From the NCBI GenBank assembly GCA_015711755.1, contig JACVIY010000006.1, positions 1 to 46,353 of the forward strand: a stretch of 46,353 nucleotides of DNA. The letters run 5' to 3'. The translations under genes and the position numbers were made by a program. Positions within the stretch are counted from its first letter, which is position 1; every line of letters starts with the position of its first letter. Below, one piece after another: positions 37,055 to 46,266 of the stretch. The stretch comes from Candidatus Geothermincola secundus. Lineage in GTDB: Bacteria > Actinomycetota > Geothermincolia > Geothermincolales > Geothermincolaceae. The notes beneath the pieces were generated by a model. It saw only the letters and a list, made by a program, of their open reading frames with translations, was not told the origin of the DNA and did not search any database.

Positions 37055-37933
37055 TCAATCCAGCTCCTGAAGCTCGGGCTCGCTGATCTCCTCGCCCTCG
37101 TCCAGGACCTCTTCCTCGTCCGGCAGATCCTCTTCGGCGGTGAGCCCCAGCTCCTGCAGGCCCACCCGTACGCGATCACCGAGCTCGCTCTGCAGGATCA
37201 CCTTCTCGTGCAGCGCGTCCAGCGCCACCACCCGATAAGATTCCCCATCGAGGTTTATCTCGCTCCCCAACGCCGGCGCTCTCCGGTTGAAGCGGCGGTA
37301 TGCGTCGTTCTCATAGCGCAGGCAGCACATCAATCTCCCGCAGGAACCGGATATCTTGTTGGGGTTCAGCGGAAGCCCCTGTTCCTTGGCCATGCGTATG
37401 GACACGGGATCGAACTGCCGCAGGAACAGGTTGCAGCACAGCACTCTGCCGCAGGGTCCGACCCCCCCGATGATCCTGGCTTCGTCTCTCACCCCGATCT
37501 GCCGCAACTCGATGCGGGTCCGCAGGGCGGACGCCAGATCCCTGACCAGCTCCCGAAAATCGACCCTCCCCTCGGAGGTGAAATAGAAGACGATGGAGCT
37601 CCCGTCAAAGGCGTAATCCACCTCCACCAGCTTCATGGACAGACCGTGCTTGGCGATGAGCTCCTGACATCTGCGAAAGGCCTCGTCCCTGCGGGCTCGG
37701 TTCCTCTCGTGCTGCTGGCGGTCTCGATCCGTGGCCCTCCTCACCACCTTCTTGAGCCCATCCGGTCTCCGCTCGTCGGGAAGGTCGCGGGGCGCTTCCA
37801 CCACTCGGCCGAACTGCATGCCCTTTTCGGTGGGCACGATGACCTCATCCCCCAGGCGCAGAGATAGGCGGTCGGTGTCGTAATAGGCGACTTTACCGCC
37901 TTCTTTAAGACTGATCCCTACCACAGTGACCAT
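37055..37933 (-). CDS. ricT: PSP1-domain regulatory iron-sulfur protein RicT (YaaT-like)
   Basis: 292 aa; VGISLKEGGKVAYYDTD..., IGGVGPCGRVLCCNLFLRQFDPVSIRMAKEQGLPLNPNKISGSCGRLMCCLRYE with conserved cysteines. Confidence 0.92.
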   Translation of the reverse strand: MVTVVGISLKEGGKVAYYDTDRLSLRLGDEVIVPTEKGMQFGRVVEAPRDLPDERRPDGLKKVVRRATDRDRQQHERNRARRDEAFRRCQELIAKHGLSMKLVEVDYAFDGSSIVFYFTSEGRVDFRELVRDLASALRTRIELRQIGVRDEARIIGGVGPCGRVLCCNLFLRQFDPVSIRMAKEQGLPLNPNKISGSCGRLMCCLRYENDAYRRFNRRAPALGSEINLDGESYRVVALDALHEKVILQSELGDRVRVGLQELGLTAEEDLPDEEEVLDEGEEISEPELQELD

Positions 37934-38029
37934 GCTCGAACTCTCCGTTCCACACGCGCCGCGCTGCGGGAACCTCCGAAGGGCTCCCTTGGCTCCATCA
38001 AAGCTTCCGATACAATTCTAATCCATATC

Positions 38030-39217
38030 TCATGACCCTATCAGCCCGGCGTCTCGGGGGCGCCCCGGGCTTGAGGCGATGGCGTGCAACCGCAGCAGCA
38101 CGTTCTCCATGAGCAGTTGGGGATTGACGTTGCCGGAGAGCAGGCGCGCCGCCTTCTCGCAGATCCTTACCGCTTCCACCGCCAACTCGGGATAGAGGTG
38201 ATGGGAGGCCTGATGCACGGCCTCGGCATACTCGGGGTTCTCCAGGGCCGGCGCCTTCTCCGCTCCCACCTCCTCGACGAGATGGGAATATACGACCACG
38301 TCGCGGAACCATGATCCGAAGCCCTCCAGGTAATCCCTCAGCGCCTGGTCCCGCCGCCGCCTGGCTTCCCTTTCCCGCCGGTCCCTGTCCGTTTTCTCCA
38401 GGCGCTGCAGGGTCCTGCCGTCCAGCGCTTCCCTGACTTTTCCCAGCTCCCCGCCCTCTCCGCGGACCCTTCCCCCGGCCTCCTCCGCCCCTTGCACCGC
38501 GCGCCGGGCCATGTCCAGCACCTGATGCACCGCGCAATCGCGCAACGAGGATGCCATCTCCAGCGCCTCCCTGCGCCTGGCCGCTCGGGTCTCATCTTCC
38601 AGGAAAGAGATCGCGCGGGAGAGGATCCCTCCGGATATGCGCGTCAGTCGCTCCGCTTCCTCTGCATCCACCCCCCTTTTTTCCATCAGGAAGGCCTTCA
38701 CCTCCCGGGGCTTAAGAGGGCGGAACCTGATCCGGCGGCAGCGCGAGACCACCGTAGGGAGCAGGCGCTCGGGGAAAGAAGAGACCAGGATGATAACCGA
38801 TCCGCCCGGAGGCTCTTCCAGGGTCTTCAGAAGGGTGTTGGCCGCATCCTCGTTCATGGTCTCGGCCTCCTCTACCACCGCCACCGTGCGCCCCGCCTCC
38901 AGCGGTTTGAGGCTCAAAGAGCGCTGCATCTCCTGCACCTGAGAGATGCGGATGTGGACGCCCTCAGGCTCCACCAGCAGAAGGTCGGGGTGGGTGCCTT
39001 GCAGGGATTGCCGCAGGATGTCGTCCTCCAGCTCTCCCCGCGGGGAGAGCAGCGCCGCCGCGAACACGCGGGCCGCTTCGGATTTCCCCACGCCGCGCGG
39101 CCCGTGGAACAGGTAGGCATGATGCGGGCTTCCCCGCTGCAGGCAAGACCTCAGCTCCCGCAGCACCTCGGGCTGGCCGTAGAGGCGCTCCCAGCCGCCG
39201 CCGGGTTCGTCCCGCAT
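38030..39217 (-). CDS. holB: DNA polymerase III delta' subunit
   Basis: 395 aa; HHAYLFHGPRGVGKSEAARVFAAALL, NTLLKTLEEPPGGSVIILVSSFPERLLPTVVSRCRRIRF; downstream of tmk. Confidence 0.92.
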   Translation of the reverse strand: MRDEPGGGWERLYGQPEVLRELRSCLQRGSPHHAYLFHGPRGVGKSEAARVFAAALLSPRGELEDDILRQSLQGTHPDLLLVEPEGVHIRISQVQEMQRSLSLKPLEAGRTVAVVEEAETMNEDAANTLLKTLEEPPGGSVIILVSSFPERLLPTVVSRCRRIRFRPLKPREVKAFLMEKRGVDAEEAERLTRISGGILSRAISFLEDETRAARRREALEMASSLRDCAVHQVLDMARRAVQGAEEAGGRVRGEGGELGKVREALDGRTLQRLEKTDRDRREREARRRRDQALRDYLEGFGSWFRDVVVYSHLVEEVGAEKAPALENPEYAEAVHQASHHLYPELAVEAVRICEKAARLLSGNVNPQLLMENVLLRLHAIASSPGRPRDAGLIGS

Positions 39218-39218
39218 C

Positions 39219-39869
39219 TCAGGAGAGATGCTTATCCACCTCCCTCATCACCTGATGGTGCACTTCCTCCGGTTTTTGCGTTCCGTCCAGCACCACCATG
39301 CGGTGGGAAAAGAACTTGGCCAAGGTGAGATATGCCTCCTGCACCTCTCGAAAGAAATCCTCGCTCTGCCGCTCCATGCGGTCCCGCTGCCCCTGGACCA
39401 CACGCCGCATTCCCACCTCATAGGGCACTTTGAGCAGGAAGGTAAGGTCGGGATACAGCTCGCCGGTTGCCCATTCGTTGAGGTTGCGGACCCCCTCCAG
39501 GCCCAGGCCGCGGGCCACCCCCTGGTAGGCCAGGGAGGAGTCGATGAAGCGGTCGGAGATCACTATGGTCCCCCTGAGCAGCGCCGGGCGGATGACCTCA
39601 GCCGCATGCTGCGCCCGGTCGGCCGCATACAGCAGGGTCTCGGTCATGGCGGTCATCTCCCGCAGCCGGCGGTCCAGCAAGATCTCGCGGATGCGCTCCC
39701 CCACACGGGTGCCTCCCGGTTCCCGGGTGCTCATTACCTCCAGCCCCCTCTGCAGGAGATGGGAGCAGAGCATGTTCGCCTGGGTGGTCTTCCCGGATCC
39801 GTCGACTCCCTCGAAGGTTATGAACAATCCCTGGCGGTGCCTTTCCTTTTCGATGTTCAAATCGAGCAA
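39219..39869 (-). CDS. tmk: Thymidylate kinase
   Basis: 216 aa; GLFITFEGVDGSGKTTQANML, STREPGGTRVGERIREILLD, LLYAADRAQHAAEVI, SDRFIDSSLAYQG. Confidence 0.95.
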   Translation of the reverse strand: MLDLNIEKERHRQGLFITFEGVDGSGKTTQANMLCSHLLQRGLEVMSTREPGGTRVGERIREILLDRRLREMTAMTETLLYAADRAQHAAEVIRPALLRGTIVISDRFIDSSLAYQGVARGLGLEGVRNLNEWATGELYPDLTFLLKVPYEVGMRRVVQGQRDRMERQSEDFFREVQEAYLTLAKFFSHRMVVLDGTQKPEEVHHQVMREVDKHLS

Positions 39870-40045
39870 CTCCTCTTTCTCCGCCGACCCGCCTGCCGCA
39901 AAGTCGCATTATATTCCATCCGCCGAGGTGATGTGGATGACCCTCATCCGCCGCAGACGGTTCCGCCGTTCTTCTGCCGCCCCCAGCCCCGCTTCGCGAG
40001 GAGCGTTCCCGGAGGCTGACCGGATAGCGGCGCCTCCGTCCGGTT

Positions 40046-40600
40046 TCAGACATCGCCCCCGTCCGCGTAGATGTCGCCCCCTCGTAGATCGTAGGCCATC
40101 ACCACCGGGAAATCCTCAATAAACAGCCGATATACCGCTTCCGCCCCCAGATCGGGATAGGCCACCATCTCCATGCTCCTGACCCGCGACCCCAGCAGGG
40201 CCGCCGCGCCTCCCACGGCGACCAGATAGACGGCCCCGCACTGGAGAAAAGAACGCCTCACCTCAAGCGACCTGGGGCCCTTGCCGATTACCGCGGCAAC
40301 GCCTCTCTTGAGGAGTGCCGGCGTGAACGGGTCCATCCGGGAGGAGGTGGTGGGCCCCAGGGAGCCGGCCGGCTTCCCGGGAGGAGCCGGCGTGGGACCC
40401 GCGTAATAGATCACGCAGTCCCTGAGCTCAAAGGGCAGCCCGCCCCCTTCCTCCAGGGCCCTGACCATGCGCAGGTGGGCCTGGTCGCGGGCGGTGAACA
40501 CCGTCCCCGTTATCAGCAGAGGCGTGCCCGCCTCCAGTGAGCGAAGCTCTTCCAGGCCCCGAGGAAGATCTATCCTCGCCGTCCTCTCCTTCTCGTTCAT
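40046..40600 (-). CDS. Fumarate hydratase, beta (C-terminal) subunit, Fe-S class I
   Basis: 184 aa; LLITGTVFTARDQAHLRMVRALEEGG, IYYAGPTPAPPGKPAGSLGPTTSSRMDPFTPALLKRGVAAVIGKG. Confidence 0.92.
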   Translation of the reverse strand: MNEKERTARIDLPRGLEELRSLEAGTPLLITGTVFTARDQAHLRMVRALEEGGGLPFELRDCVIYYAGPTPAPPGKPAGSLGPTTSSRMDPFTPALLKRGVAAVIGKGPRSLEVRRSFLQCGAVYLVAVGGAAALLGSRVRSMEMVAYPDLGAEAVYRLFIEDFPVVMAYDLRGGDIYADGGDV

Positions 40601-42213
40601 GCGCCCTCCGAAGGATCAGCCCGTTCTTCAGAGTGAAGCGGCTCGTGCGCGGCTGTACCCTCATCCACGGCCGCCGGATCTCCCCCGCGATCATTCAGGG
40701 TGATCCTGTCGATACCGCAGGCCCCGCTGCGGGAACGCTCCCCCGCGCCTCCCGGCAGGGAGAAATAATCGCGCAGCCGCAGGCGGGCCACCAGGCCCGC
40801 AATGGTGATGAGCAGTCCCCCCAGCAGCAGTATCACCTGCGGCCCGTTGAGCAGGTATCGGAAATCTACCATCCGGTCATCCACCGGACCCGTATAGGAG
40901 CCGCCTATGCGGATGACATGCCAATCCTGCGCCCCCACGCCCCACTTCCTCCCCAACCAGTTTATGAAGTCGGCCAGGGGCCCGGCGAGGATGATGGAGA
41001 GGAAGATGGAGGTGCGCATGAGCATGTTGATGGTGGCGAACACCCGTCCGCGGAAGTCCTCCTCCAGCGTCTCGTGCAGAAGCGTTATCATCCCCACCAC
41101 CCCATAACCCATGAACATGCCCCCGACGAAGGCCAGCATGTAAGTAAGCCACCACCAAGCCGCCAGGGAGAAGACGGACACGCAGAATCCGAAGGCGGCG
41201 ATGGCCCATCCCAGCCATCTCTCTTTGGACAGGAAACCTTTGAGCAGTCCGGCCAGGAGCGAGCCGGCCATCAGCCCGAAGAGCAGGGTGGTGAGCACGG
41301 CCATGAAGGAGGCGTTGCCCCCGCCCAGCACGTACTTGACGAACCCCACGGTGAGCACGTAGATGGTACCGCCCCCCAGGAAGCAAACGGTCGTGAGGAA
41401 GAGGACGATACGGGTGAGCGGATGGTTCCACATATAGTCGATGCCCTCTTTTATGTCGCTCCTCAGCTGTCGGGAGGAGAACCTCACCACCTTTTCGGGG
41501 CCGCGCCGCTTGAAGCTTATTCGCCAAAGAAGATAAGCGGAGGTGATGAAAGTCAGCGAGTCCAGGAAAAAGGCGGAGCGGTTGGGGTCGAAATGCCTGC
41601 CGACGAAGCCGGGGTTCATCCTTCCCAGCCAGGCGATGACCCCGACCACGATCCCGGCCACCGCCGCTCCGAAAGCCATGGAGGCGAACAGGGTCAGCGA
41701 GTTGAGCGAATTGGCGTAGGTGAGCTGCTCGGCGCCGACCAAGTCCGGTATGCTCGAGTCCTTGGCCGGTCCGTAGATGGTGGTGAAGGTCTCCATGAGA
41801 AAGACCAAGATGCATATCATCAACAGGGAGTTGGAGAAAGGGAGGATGATGACCAGGACGGCCCGTGCCAGATCGCAGGAGATGATGGTGGCCTTGCGGT
41901 CGAATCGGTCGATGATGACGCCGGCCAGAAAACCCAGGAGTATGGCGGGGAGGAAGCGCGCCACCATCATGAGGCTGATGGCGGAACTCTTGCCTCCGGA
42001 AAGCGTATCGACGTAGGCGAAGAGAGCGGCGACCACCACCCAGTCGCCGATGGCCGATATCATCTGGCTCAGCCAGAGCCGACGGAAGTCGCGGTTGCCC
42101 AGCAGGCGCAGGTATTCCGCGGGACGGATCTGGAAGGTCTCCTCGGTGCGCTCCTCCTTGTGCCGGAAAAGCCTGTACCCGCTTTCCCTCGCCTCCCTTT
42201 CTTCTCTGGTCAA
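40597..42213 (-). CDS. Major facilitator superfamily transporter
   Basis: 538 aa; YLRLLGNRDFRRLWLSQMISAIGDWVVVAALFAYV...ARFLPAILLGFLAGVIIDRFDRKATII; EntS/MFS_3-like. TTG start overlaps the alpha fumarase stop (TTGA); stop overlaps the beta start (ATGA). Confidence 0.9.
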   Translation of the reverse strand: MTREEREARESGYRLFRHKEERTEETFQIRPAEYLRLLGNRDFRRLWLSQMISAIGDWVVVAALFAYVDTLSGGKSSAISLMMVARFLPAILLGFLAGVIIDRFDRKATIISCDLARAVLVIILPFSNSLLMICILVFLMETFTTIYGPAKDSSIPDLVGAEQLTYANSLNSLTLFASMAFGAAVAGIVVGVIAWLGRMNPGFVGRHFDPNRSAFFLDSLTFITSAYLLWRISFKRRGPEKVVRFSSRQLRSDIKEGIDYMWNHPLTRIVLFLTTVCFLGGGTIYVLTVGFVKYVLGGGNASFMAVLTTLLFGLMAGSLLAGLLKGFLSKERWLGWAIAAFGFCVSVFSLAAWWWLTYMLAFVGGMFMGYGVVGMITLLHETLEEDFRGRVFATINMLMRTSIFLSIILAGPLADFINWLGRKWGVGAQDWHVIRIGGSYTGPVDDRMVDFRYLLNGPQVILLLGGLLITIAGLVARLRLRDYFSLPGGAGERSRSGACGIDRITLNDRGGDPAAVDEGTAAHEPLHSEERADPSEGA

Positions 42214-43055
42214 AGTCCCGCCGCCCTTCTTCTCAAGGCGTGGCAGGAGATGGCCACCGCCAGCGGCAGGTTGGCTATGTGGGTCGGCAGCGGTATCAGG
42301 TGCACGGCCAAAGCCGTATGGGCCCCTCCCATTCCCGCGGCACCTATGCCCGACCGGTTGATGGCCTCGAGCATCTCGGACTCAAGGGAGCCGTAACCCG
42401 GATACGGGCAGGGGGTGCCCACGGGGCGCAGCAGGGCGCGCTTCGCCGCCAACACGCAGGTATCGGCGGAACCGCCCAGGCCCACTCCCACCACCACGGG
42501 GGGGCAGGCGGAGGGGGCCTTGGCCAGCACGTGTTCGACCACCTGTTCCACGACCTCCCCGGGGGGCGCGGTGGGCAGGAGCATGCGCAGCATGCCGGCA
42601 TTTTCGCTCCCGCCCCCTTTGGGCATGACCGTGAGGCGCAGGGCGCCCTCTTCCCCAGTCTGCTCCAAGTGAAGCTGGGCGGGGATGTTGGTCCCGGTGT
42701 TGCGGCGTCTCAGCAGGGGGTCCGACACCACCGACGCGCGCAGAAAGGCCTCCCGGGTGGCGGCCGCCACGCCGCGGTCGACCGCTTCCTGCGCCTTTTC
42801 GGGCAGCAGCACATCGGGGCCGAATTCCAGGAAGACGTTGAAGTAACCGGTATCCTGACAGACGGGCAGGCGCTCTCTCCTGGCCACCTCCAGGTTCTCC
42901 ACGATCTGCTCGAGCGCGTATTTCCCCAACCGGTGCTCCTCCGCCCGCAGGGCATCCCTCAGCGCCGCTTCCACGTCCGCGGGAAGATCCACGCTGGCTT
43001 CCACGGTAAGCTGCCTTACCGCCTCTTCCAGGTCAGCGGCGGAGATCCGCCTCAA
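42210..43055 (-). CDS. Fumarate hydratase, alpha (N-terminal) subunit, Fe-S class I
   Basis: LRRISAADLEEAVRQLTVEASVDL...LPVCQDTGYFNVFLEFG...RRRNTGTNIPAQLHLE...MPKGGGSENAGMLRML...VGLGGSADTC; TTG start at 43055 after AGGGGG; ORF-track extension overlaps mdh and is spurious. Confidence 0.9.
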   Translation of the reverse strand: MRRISAADLEEAVRQLTVEASVDLPADVEAALRDALRAEEHRLGKYALEQIVENLEVARRERLPVCQDTGYFNVFLEFGPDVLLPEKAQEAVDRGVAAATREAFLRASVVSDPLLRRRNTGTNIPAQLHLEQTGEEGALRLTVMPKGGGSENAGMLRMLLPTAPPGEVVEQVVEHVLAKAPSACPPVVVGVGLGGSADTCVLAAKRALLRPVGTPCPYPGYGSLESEMLEAINRSGIGAAGMGGAHTALAVHLIPLPTHIANLPLAVAISCHALRRRAAGL

Positions 43056-43078
43056 GCGCTCCCCCTTTCTCTCGGGGA

Positions 43079-44014
43079 TCAGAACCGCAGGTTTTCTTTC
43101 AACCGCTCGATCTGGCCGCGGATGTGTTCGGCCGACCTCGTCAGCGCCTCCCTTTCCTCCGGGTCCAGATCCAGCTCGACAACCCGTTTCCATCCTCCCT
43201 CGCCCAAGACCACCGGAACCCCCATGAAGATGCCTTCTATGCCCATCTCTCCCTCCAGCAGGACGCTTGCCGGGAGGATGCTGTCCTCGTCTTCCATCAT
43301 GGCTTTCAGCAACCTGAACACCGCGGCGGAGGGGGCGTAGAAGGCGCTCCCGCTGCCCAACAGGGAAACGATCTCCGCTCCCCCGTCCCGCGCGCGTGCC
43401 GCCAGCTCGTCCAACTCTTCCCTGGGGAGCAGGCGCTGCAGAGGTATCCCGCCCGCCTGAGAATACCCGGGGAGGACCACCATGCTGTCGCCGTGGCTGC
43501 CCATGATCATGCAGCGGATCTCGCTGGGGGGCACGCCCAGCGCCCGCCCCGCGTAATATTGGAATCGGGCGCAGTCCAGGGTCCCGGCCATACCCAGGAC
43601 CCGGTGGCGCTCGAAGCCGCTCACGCGCCATGCCAGCCAGCTCATGGCGTCCAGAGGGTTGGTGACCATCACCAGCACCGCCCGGGGAGCCGCATCGCAG
43701 GCCCTCTTCACCACATCCCTGACCACTTCGGCGTTCCTGGCGATGAGGTCATCACGGGACATCCCCGGCTTCCGGGGGAATCCGGCGGTAACGACCACGA
43801 CTGAGCTCCCTTCCAGGAGGGAATAATCACCACCGCCTTCCACCTCCGCCGGTGAAGACAGAAAAGCGAGTGACTGCGCGATGTCCAAGGCCTTGCCCCT
43901 GGCCATGCCCTCCTGCACGTCCACCAGAGCCACATGAGCCAGGGCGGATTCGGCCACCCTCTGGGCCAGGGTCGCACCCACCTGCCCCGCTCCCACGATG
44001 CCCACCTTGCGCAT
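43079..44014 (-). CDS. mdh: Malate dehydrogenase (LDH-like MDH)
   Basis: MRKVGIVGAGQVGATLAQRVAESALAHVALVDVQEGMARGKALDIAQS, GFPRKPGMSRDDLIARNAEVV, VTNPLDAMSWLAW, MGSHGDSMV; ATG at 44014 after gaaaggggtgccg. Confidence 0.92.
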   Translation of the reverse strand: MRKVGIVGAGQVGATLAQRVAESALAHVALVDVQEGMARGKALDIAQSLAFLSSPAEVEGGGDYSLLEGSSVVVVTAGFPRKPGMSRDDLIARNAEVVRDVVKRACDAAPRAVLVMVTNPLDAMSWLAWRVSGFERHRVLGMAGTLDCARFQYYAGRALGVPPSEIRCMIMGSHGDSMVVLPGYSQAGGIPLQRLLPREELDELAARARDGGAEIVSLLGSGSAFYAPSAAVFRLLKAMMEDEDSILPASVLLEGEMGIEGIFMGVPVVLGEGGWKRVVELDLDPEEREALTRSAEHIRGQIERLKENLRF

Positions 44015-44030
44015 CGGCACCCCTTTCTTT

Positions 44031-44043
44031 TTACAATATGTAA
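44031..44043. promoter_or_regulatory. Palindromic operator candidate upstream of mdh
   Basis: TTACA-ATA-TGTAA, 5-bp perfect arms, 17-29 nt before the mdh ATG. Confidence 0.35.
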
Positions 44044-44220
44044 TTATTAGACACTCGCTCACGAATATTTTAATGCCGTTACGCCCCGCGGTGAAGGGCC
44101 GCTCCCTCGGACTATGCGGCTATGCGGCGGTGGATACCGGTCTTTCTGGGATCTCAGAGGGGGCTTTCGCGTTTGCGGGAAGCGGGGATACCGTGGGTGC
44201 GGAGATGAGCCCCTGCCGCC

Positions 44221-46266
44221 TCAACCCTGGGCTTCCTGCTTCTGCCTCTGTTTGCTCGGGCAGGACGGGTCGAGGCAGAGCTGCCAGGCCCGACGCCTGC
44301 CGCTGCTTATCTTTACCTTGGGGGATCCGCATTCCGGGCAGACCTCGCCGGTGGCCATGACGCTGCCGCTCTGGGGAAGTGGATAGGTGGTGGTGCACTG
44401 AGGATAACCGGAGCACCCCACGAAACGCTTGCCCGATTTTCTCGCTTTGAGTATGCGCAGGTTCCCCCCGCATGTGGGGCAGTCCCCCAGTATCCTGTCC
44501 TCGCGGATGCCGTTGCGTATCTCCGCCGCCAGGTCCTCTCGGCTGCTCTCCAGCATGGCCATGACCCCATCGAGCAGATCCCGCGACTTCTCAACCACCT
44601 CGCGCCGCTCCACCTTGCCCTCGGCGATGCGGTCCATGTCCTCCTCCAGGCGGGCGGTCATCTCCGGGGTGGAGATGGGCGAGGCGTATTTGCGCAGAGC
44701 CTCGGTCACGGCGATCCCCGTTTCCGTCGGCACGATGGGGTCGCCGTGGATATATCCCCTCTCGTAGAGGCTCTCTATTATGGTGTGGCGGGTGGACTTG
44801 GTCCCCAGGCCCAGCTCCTCCATCTTCTCGATGAGCCGCCCCTGGCTGTAGCGGGCGGGCGGCTGAGTCTCGCCCTCATCGAGGCTGCGGTCCACGACAA
44901 TGACATCCTCACCTTCGGAAAGCTCCGGCAACAGCACGTCTTTCTTGCGCCCGTAGGGGTAGAACCTGAGCCAGCCCTCCTCGATCACCCGGGAGCCTCG
45001 GGCTACGAAGGGCTCGCCCCCGCTCTCCAGCTCCACCTTGAGCGAGCTGTAGCGGGCCTCCGGGGACAAGGTGGCCAGAAAGCGCCGAAAGACCAGTTCA
45101 TACACTTTCCAGTCCTGCGCCGAGAGGTCGGAACGCCCAGCCGGCGCAGTGGGATGGATGGGCGGGTGGTCGGTGGTCTGCTTCTTTCCGCGGGTAGGCC
45201 TTATGGACTTGAAGGCCAGTATCTCCCGGCAGTATCCGCCCAGCTCCTCGCATCCTGAAAGCGTCTCCAGCAGTCCCCGTATGTCCAGGGAAGGCGGGTA
45301 CACGGTGTTGTCCACCCGCGGATAGCTGATGTAGCCGTTCATGTAAAGGTTCTCGGCGATGCTCATGGCCTTGGCCGCGGCTATCCCCAGGGAGGCAGCG
45401 GCACTGAGCAGGCCGGTGGTGTTGAAGGGGATGGGTGGGGCGGTGGCGCGCTCTTTCTCCTCCACCGAGGTGACCGTAGCCGTGTCGGTTACGCGGGCGA
45501 AGGCGGCTTCCGCCTCTTTTTTCTCCCCGAAACGTTCCTTGCGGTGGATGGCGGCGAACTCGCCGTCGCCTCCCTCGCGCTTGCGGCATCGTATCTTTAC
45601 CGTCCAGAAGGCGACCGGGACGAATTCCTTGCGCTCCTTCTCGCGATCCACTATGAGGGCCAGAGTGGGGCTCTGCACCCTGCCCACCGAGAGGAACTGC
45701 TTGCCCAATCGAGTGGAGGCCAGGGATATGAAGCGGGTGAGGCTCGCCCCCCAGACCAGGTCGATGTCCTGGCGGGCCTCCCCCGCCTGGGCCAGGTCGT
45801 AATAGATGCTCTCCAGATTGGCGAAGGCATGCTCGATCTCGGCGGGGGTCAATGCGGAGAATCGGGCCCGCCTTACCGCGATGTCCGGCCTCACCTCCCT
45901 GACTTTGCTGACCACATCAGCGCCGATGAGTTCTCCCTCGCGGTCGAAGTCGGTGGCCACGATCAGTTCGTCGGCCTCCCGCGCATGCTTCTGGATGGTG
46001 CGGAGCAGGGTCTTGTTGTTGGGTATCTTGACTATCTCCGCCCGCACCAGTTCACGCGGGTCCACGCCCTGCCACTGCTGATAGCTCTCGGGAAAATCGA
46101 CCTTCAGGATATGCCCTTTGAGGCCTATGCATCGGTATTCCTCACCGTCCCTGTTGAAAACATAGGCGGAACCCCCCTCCTTCCCCAGGGGCTTGGCCTT
46201 GTCGCCGGAGAGGATCTGGGCGATACGCCGCGCCGTGGTGTTCTTCTCGGTTATGATCAGCTTCAT
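44221..46266 (-). CDS. topA: DNA topoisomerase I (type IA), euryarchaeal-like sequence type
   Basis: MKLIITEKNTTARRIAQILSG..., CIGLKGHILKVDFPESYQQWQGVDPRELVRAEIVK, IVATDFDREGELIGADVV, RARFSALTPAEIEHAFANLESIYYDLAQAGEARQDIDLVWGASLTRFISL, IPFNTTGLLSAAASLGIAAAKAMSIAENLYMNGYISYPRVDNTVYP, GTKSTRHTIIESLYERGYI, C-terminal Zn fingers. Start 46266. Confidence 0.95.
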   Translation of the reverse strand: MKLIITEKNTTARRIAQILSGDKAKPLGKEGGSAYVFNRDGEEYRCIGLKGHILKVDFPESYQQWQGVDPRELVRAEIVKIPNNKTLLRTIQKHAREADELIVATDFDREGELIGADVVSKVREVRPDIAVRRARFSALTPAEIEHAFANLESIYYDLAQAGEARQDIDLVWGASLTRFISLASTRLGKQFLSVGRVQSPTLALIVDREKERKEFVPVAFWTVKIRCRKREGGDGEFAAIHRKERFGEKKEAEAAFARVTDTATVTSVEEKERATAPPIPFNTTGLLSAAASLGIAAAKAMSIAENLYMNGYISYPRVDNTVYPPSLDIRGLLETLSGCEELGGYCREILAFKSIRPTRGKKQTTDHPPIHPTAPAGRSDLSAQDWKVYELVFRRFLATLSPEARYSSLKVELESGGEPFVARGSRVIEEGWLRFYPYGRKKDVLLPELSEGEDVIVVDRSLDEGETQPPARYSQGRLIEKMEELGLGTKSTRHTIIESLYERGYIHGDPIVPTETGIAVTEALRKYASPISTPEMTARLEEDMDRIAEGKVERREVVEKSRDLLDGVMAMLESSREDLAAEIRNGIREDRILGDCPTCGGNLRILKARKSGKRFVGCSGYPQCTTTYPLPQSGSVMATGEVCPECGSPKVKISSGRRRAWQLCLDPSCPSKQRQKQEAQG

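Noticed and set aside
40537-42396. 619-aa plus-strand ORF
   Set aside because: Antisense to the clear MFS transporter gene; low-complexity H/G/E-rich product typical of mirror ORFs in high-GC DNA.
43056-43631. N-terminal extension of the fumarase alpha ORF to 43631
   Set aside because: Overlaps mdh out of frame with no fumarase homology; TTG at 43055 with AGGGGG fits the family length.
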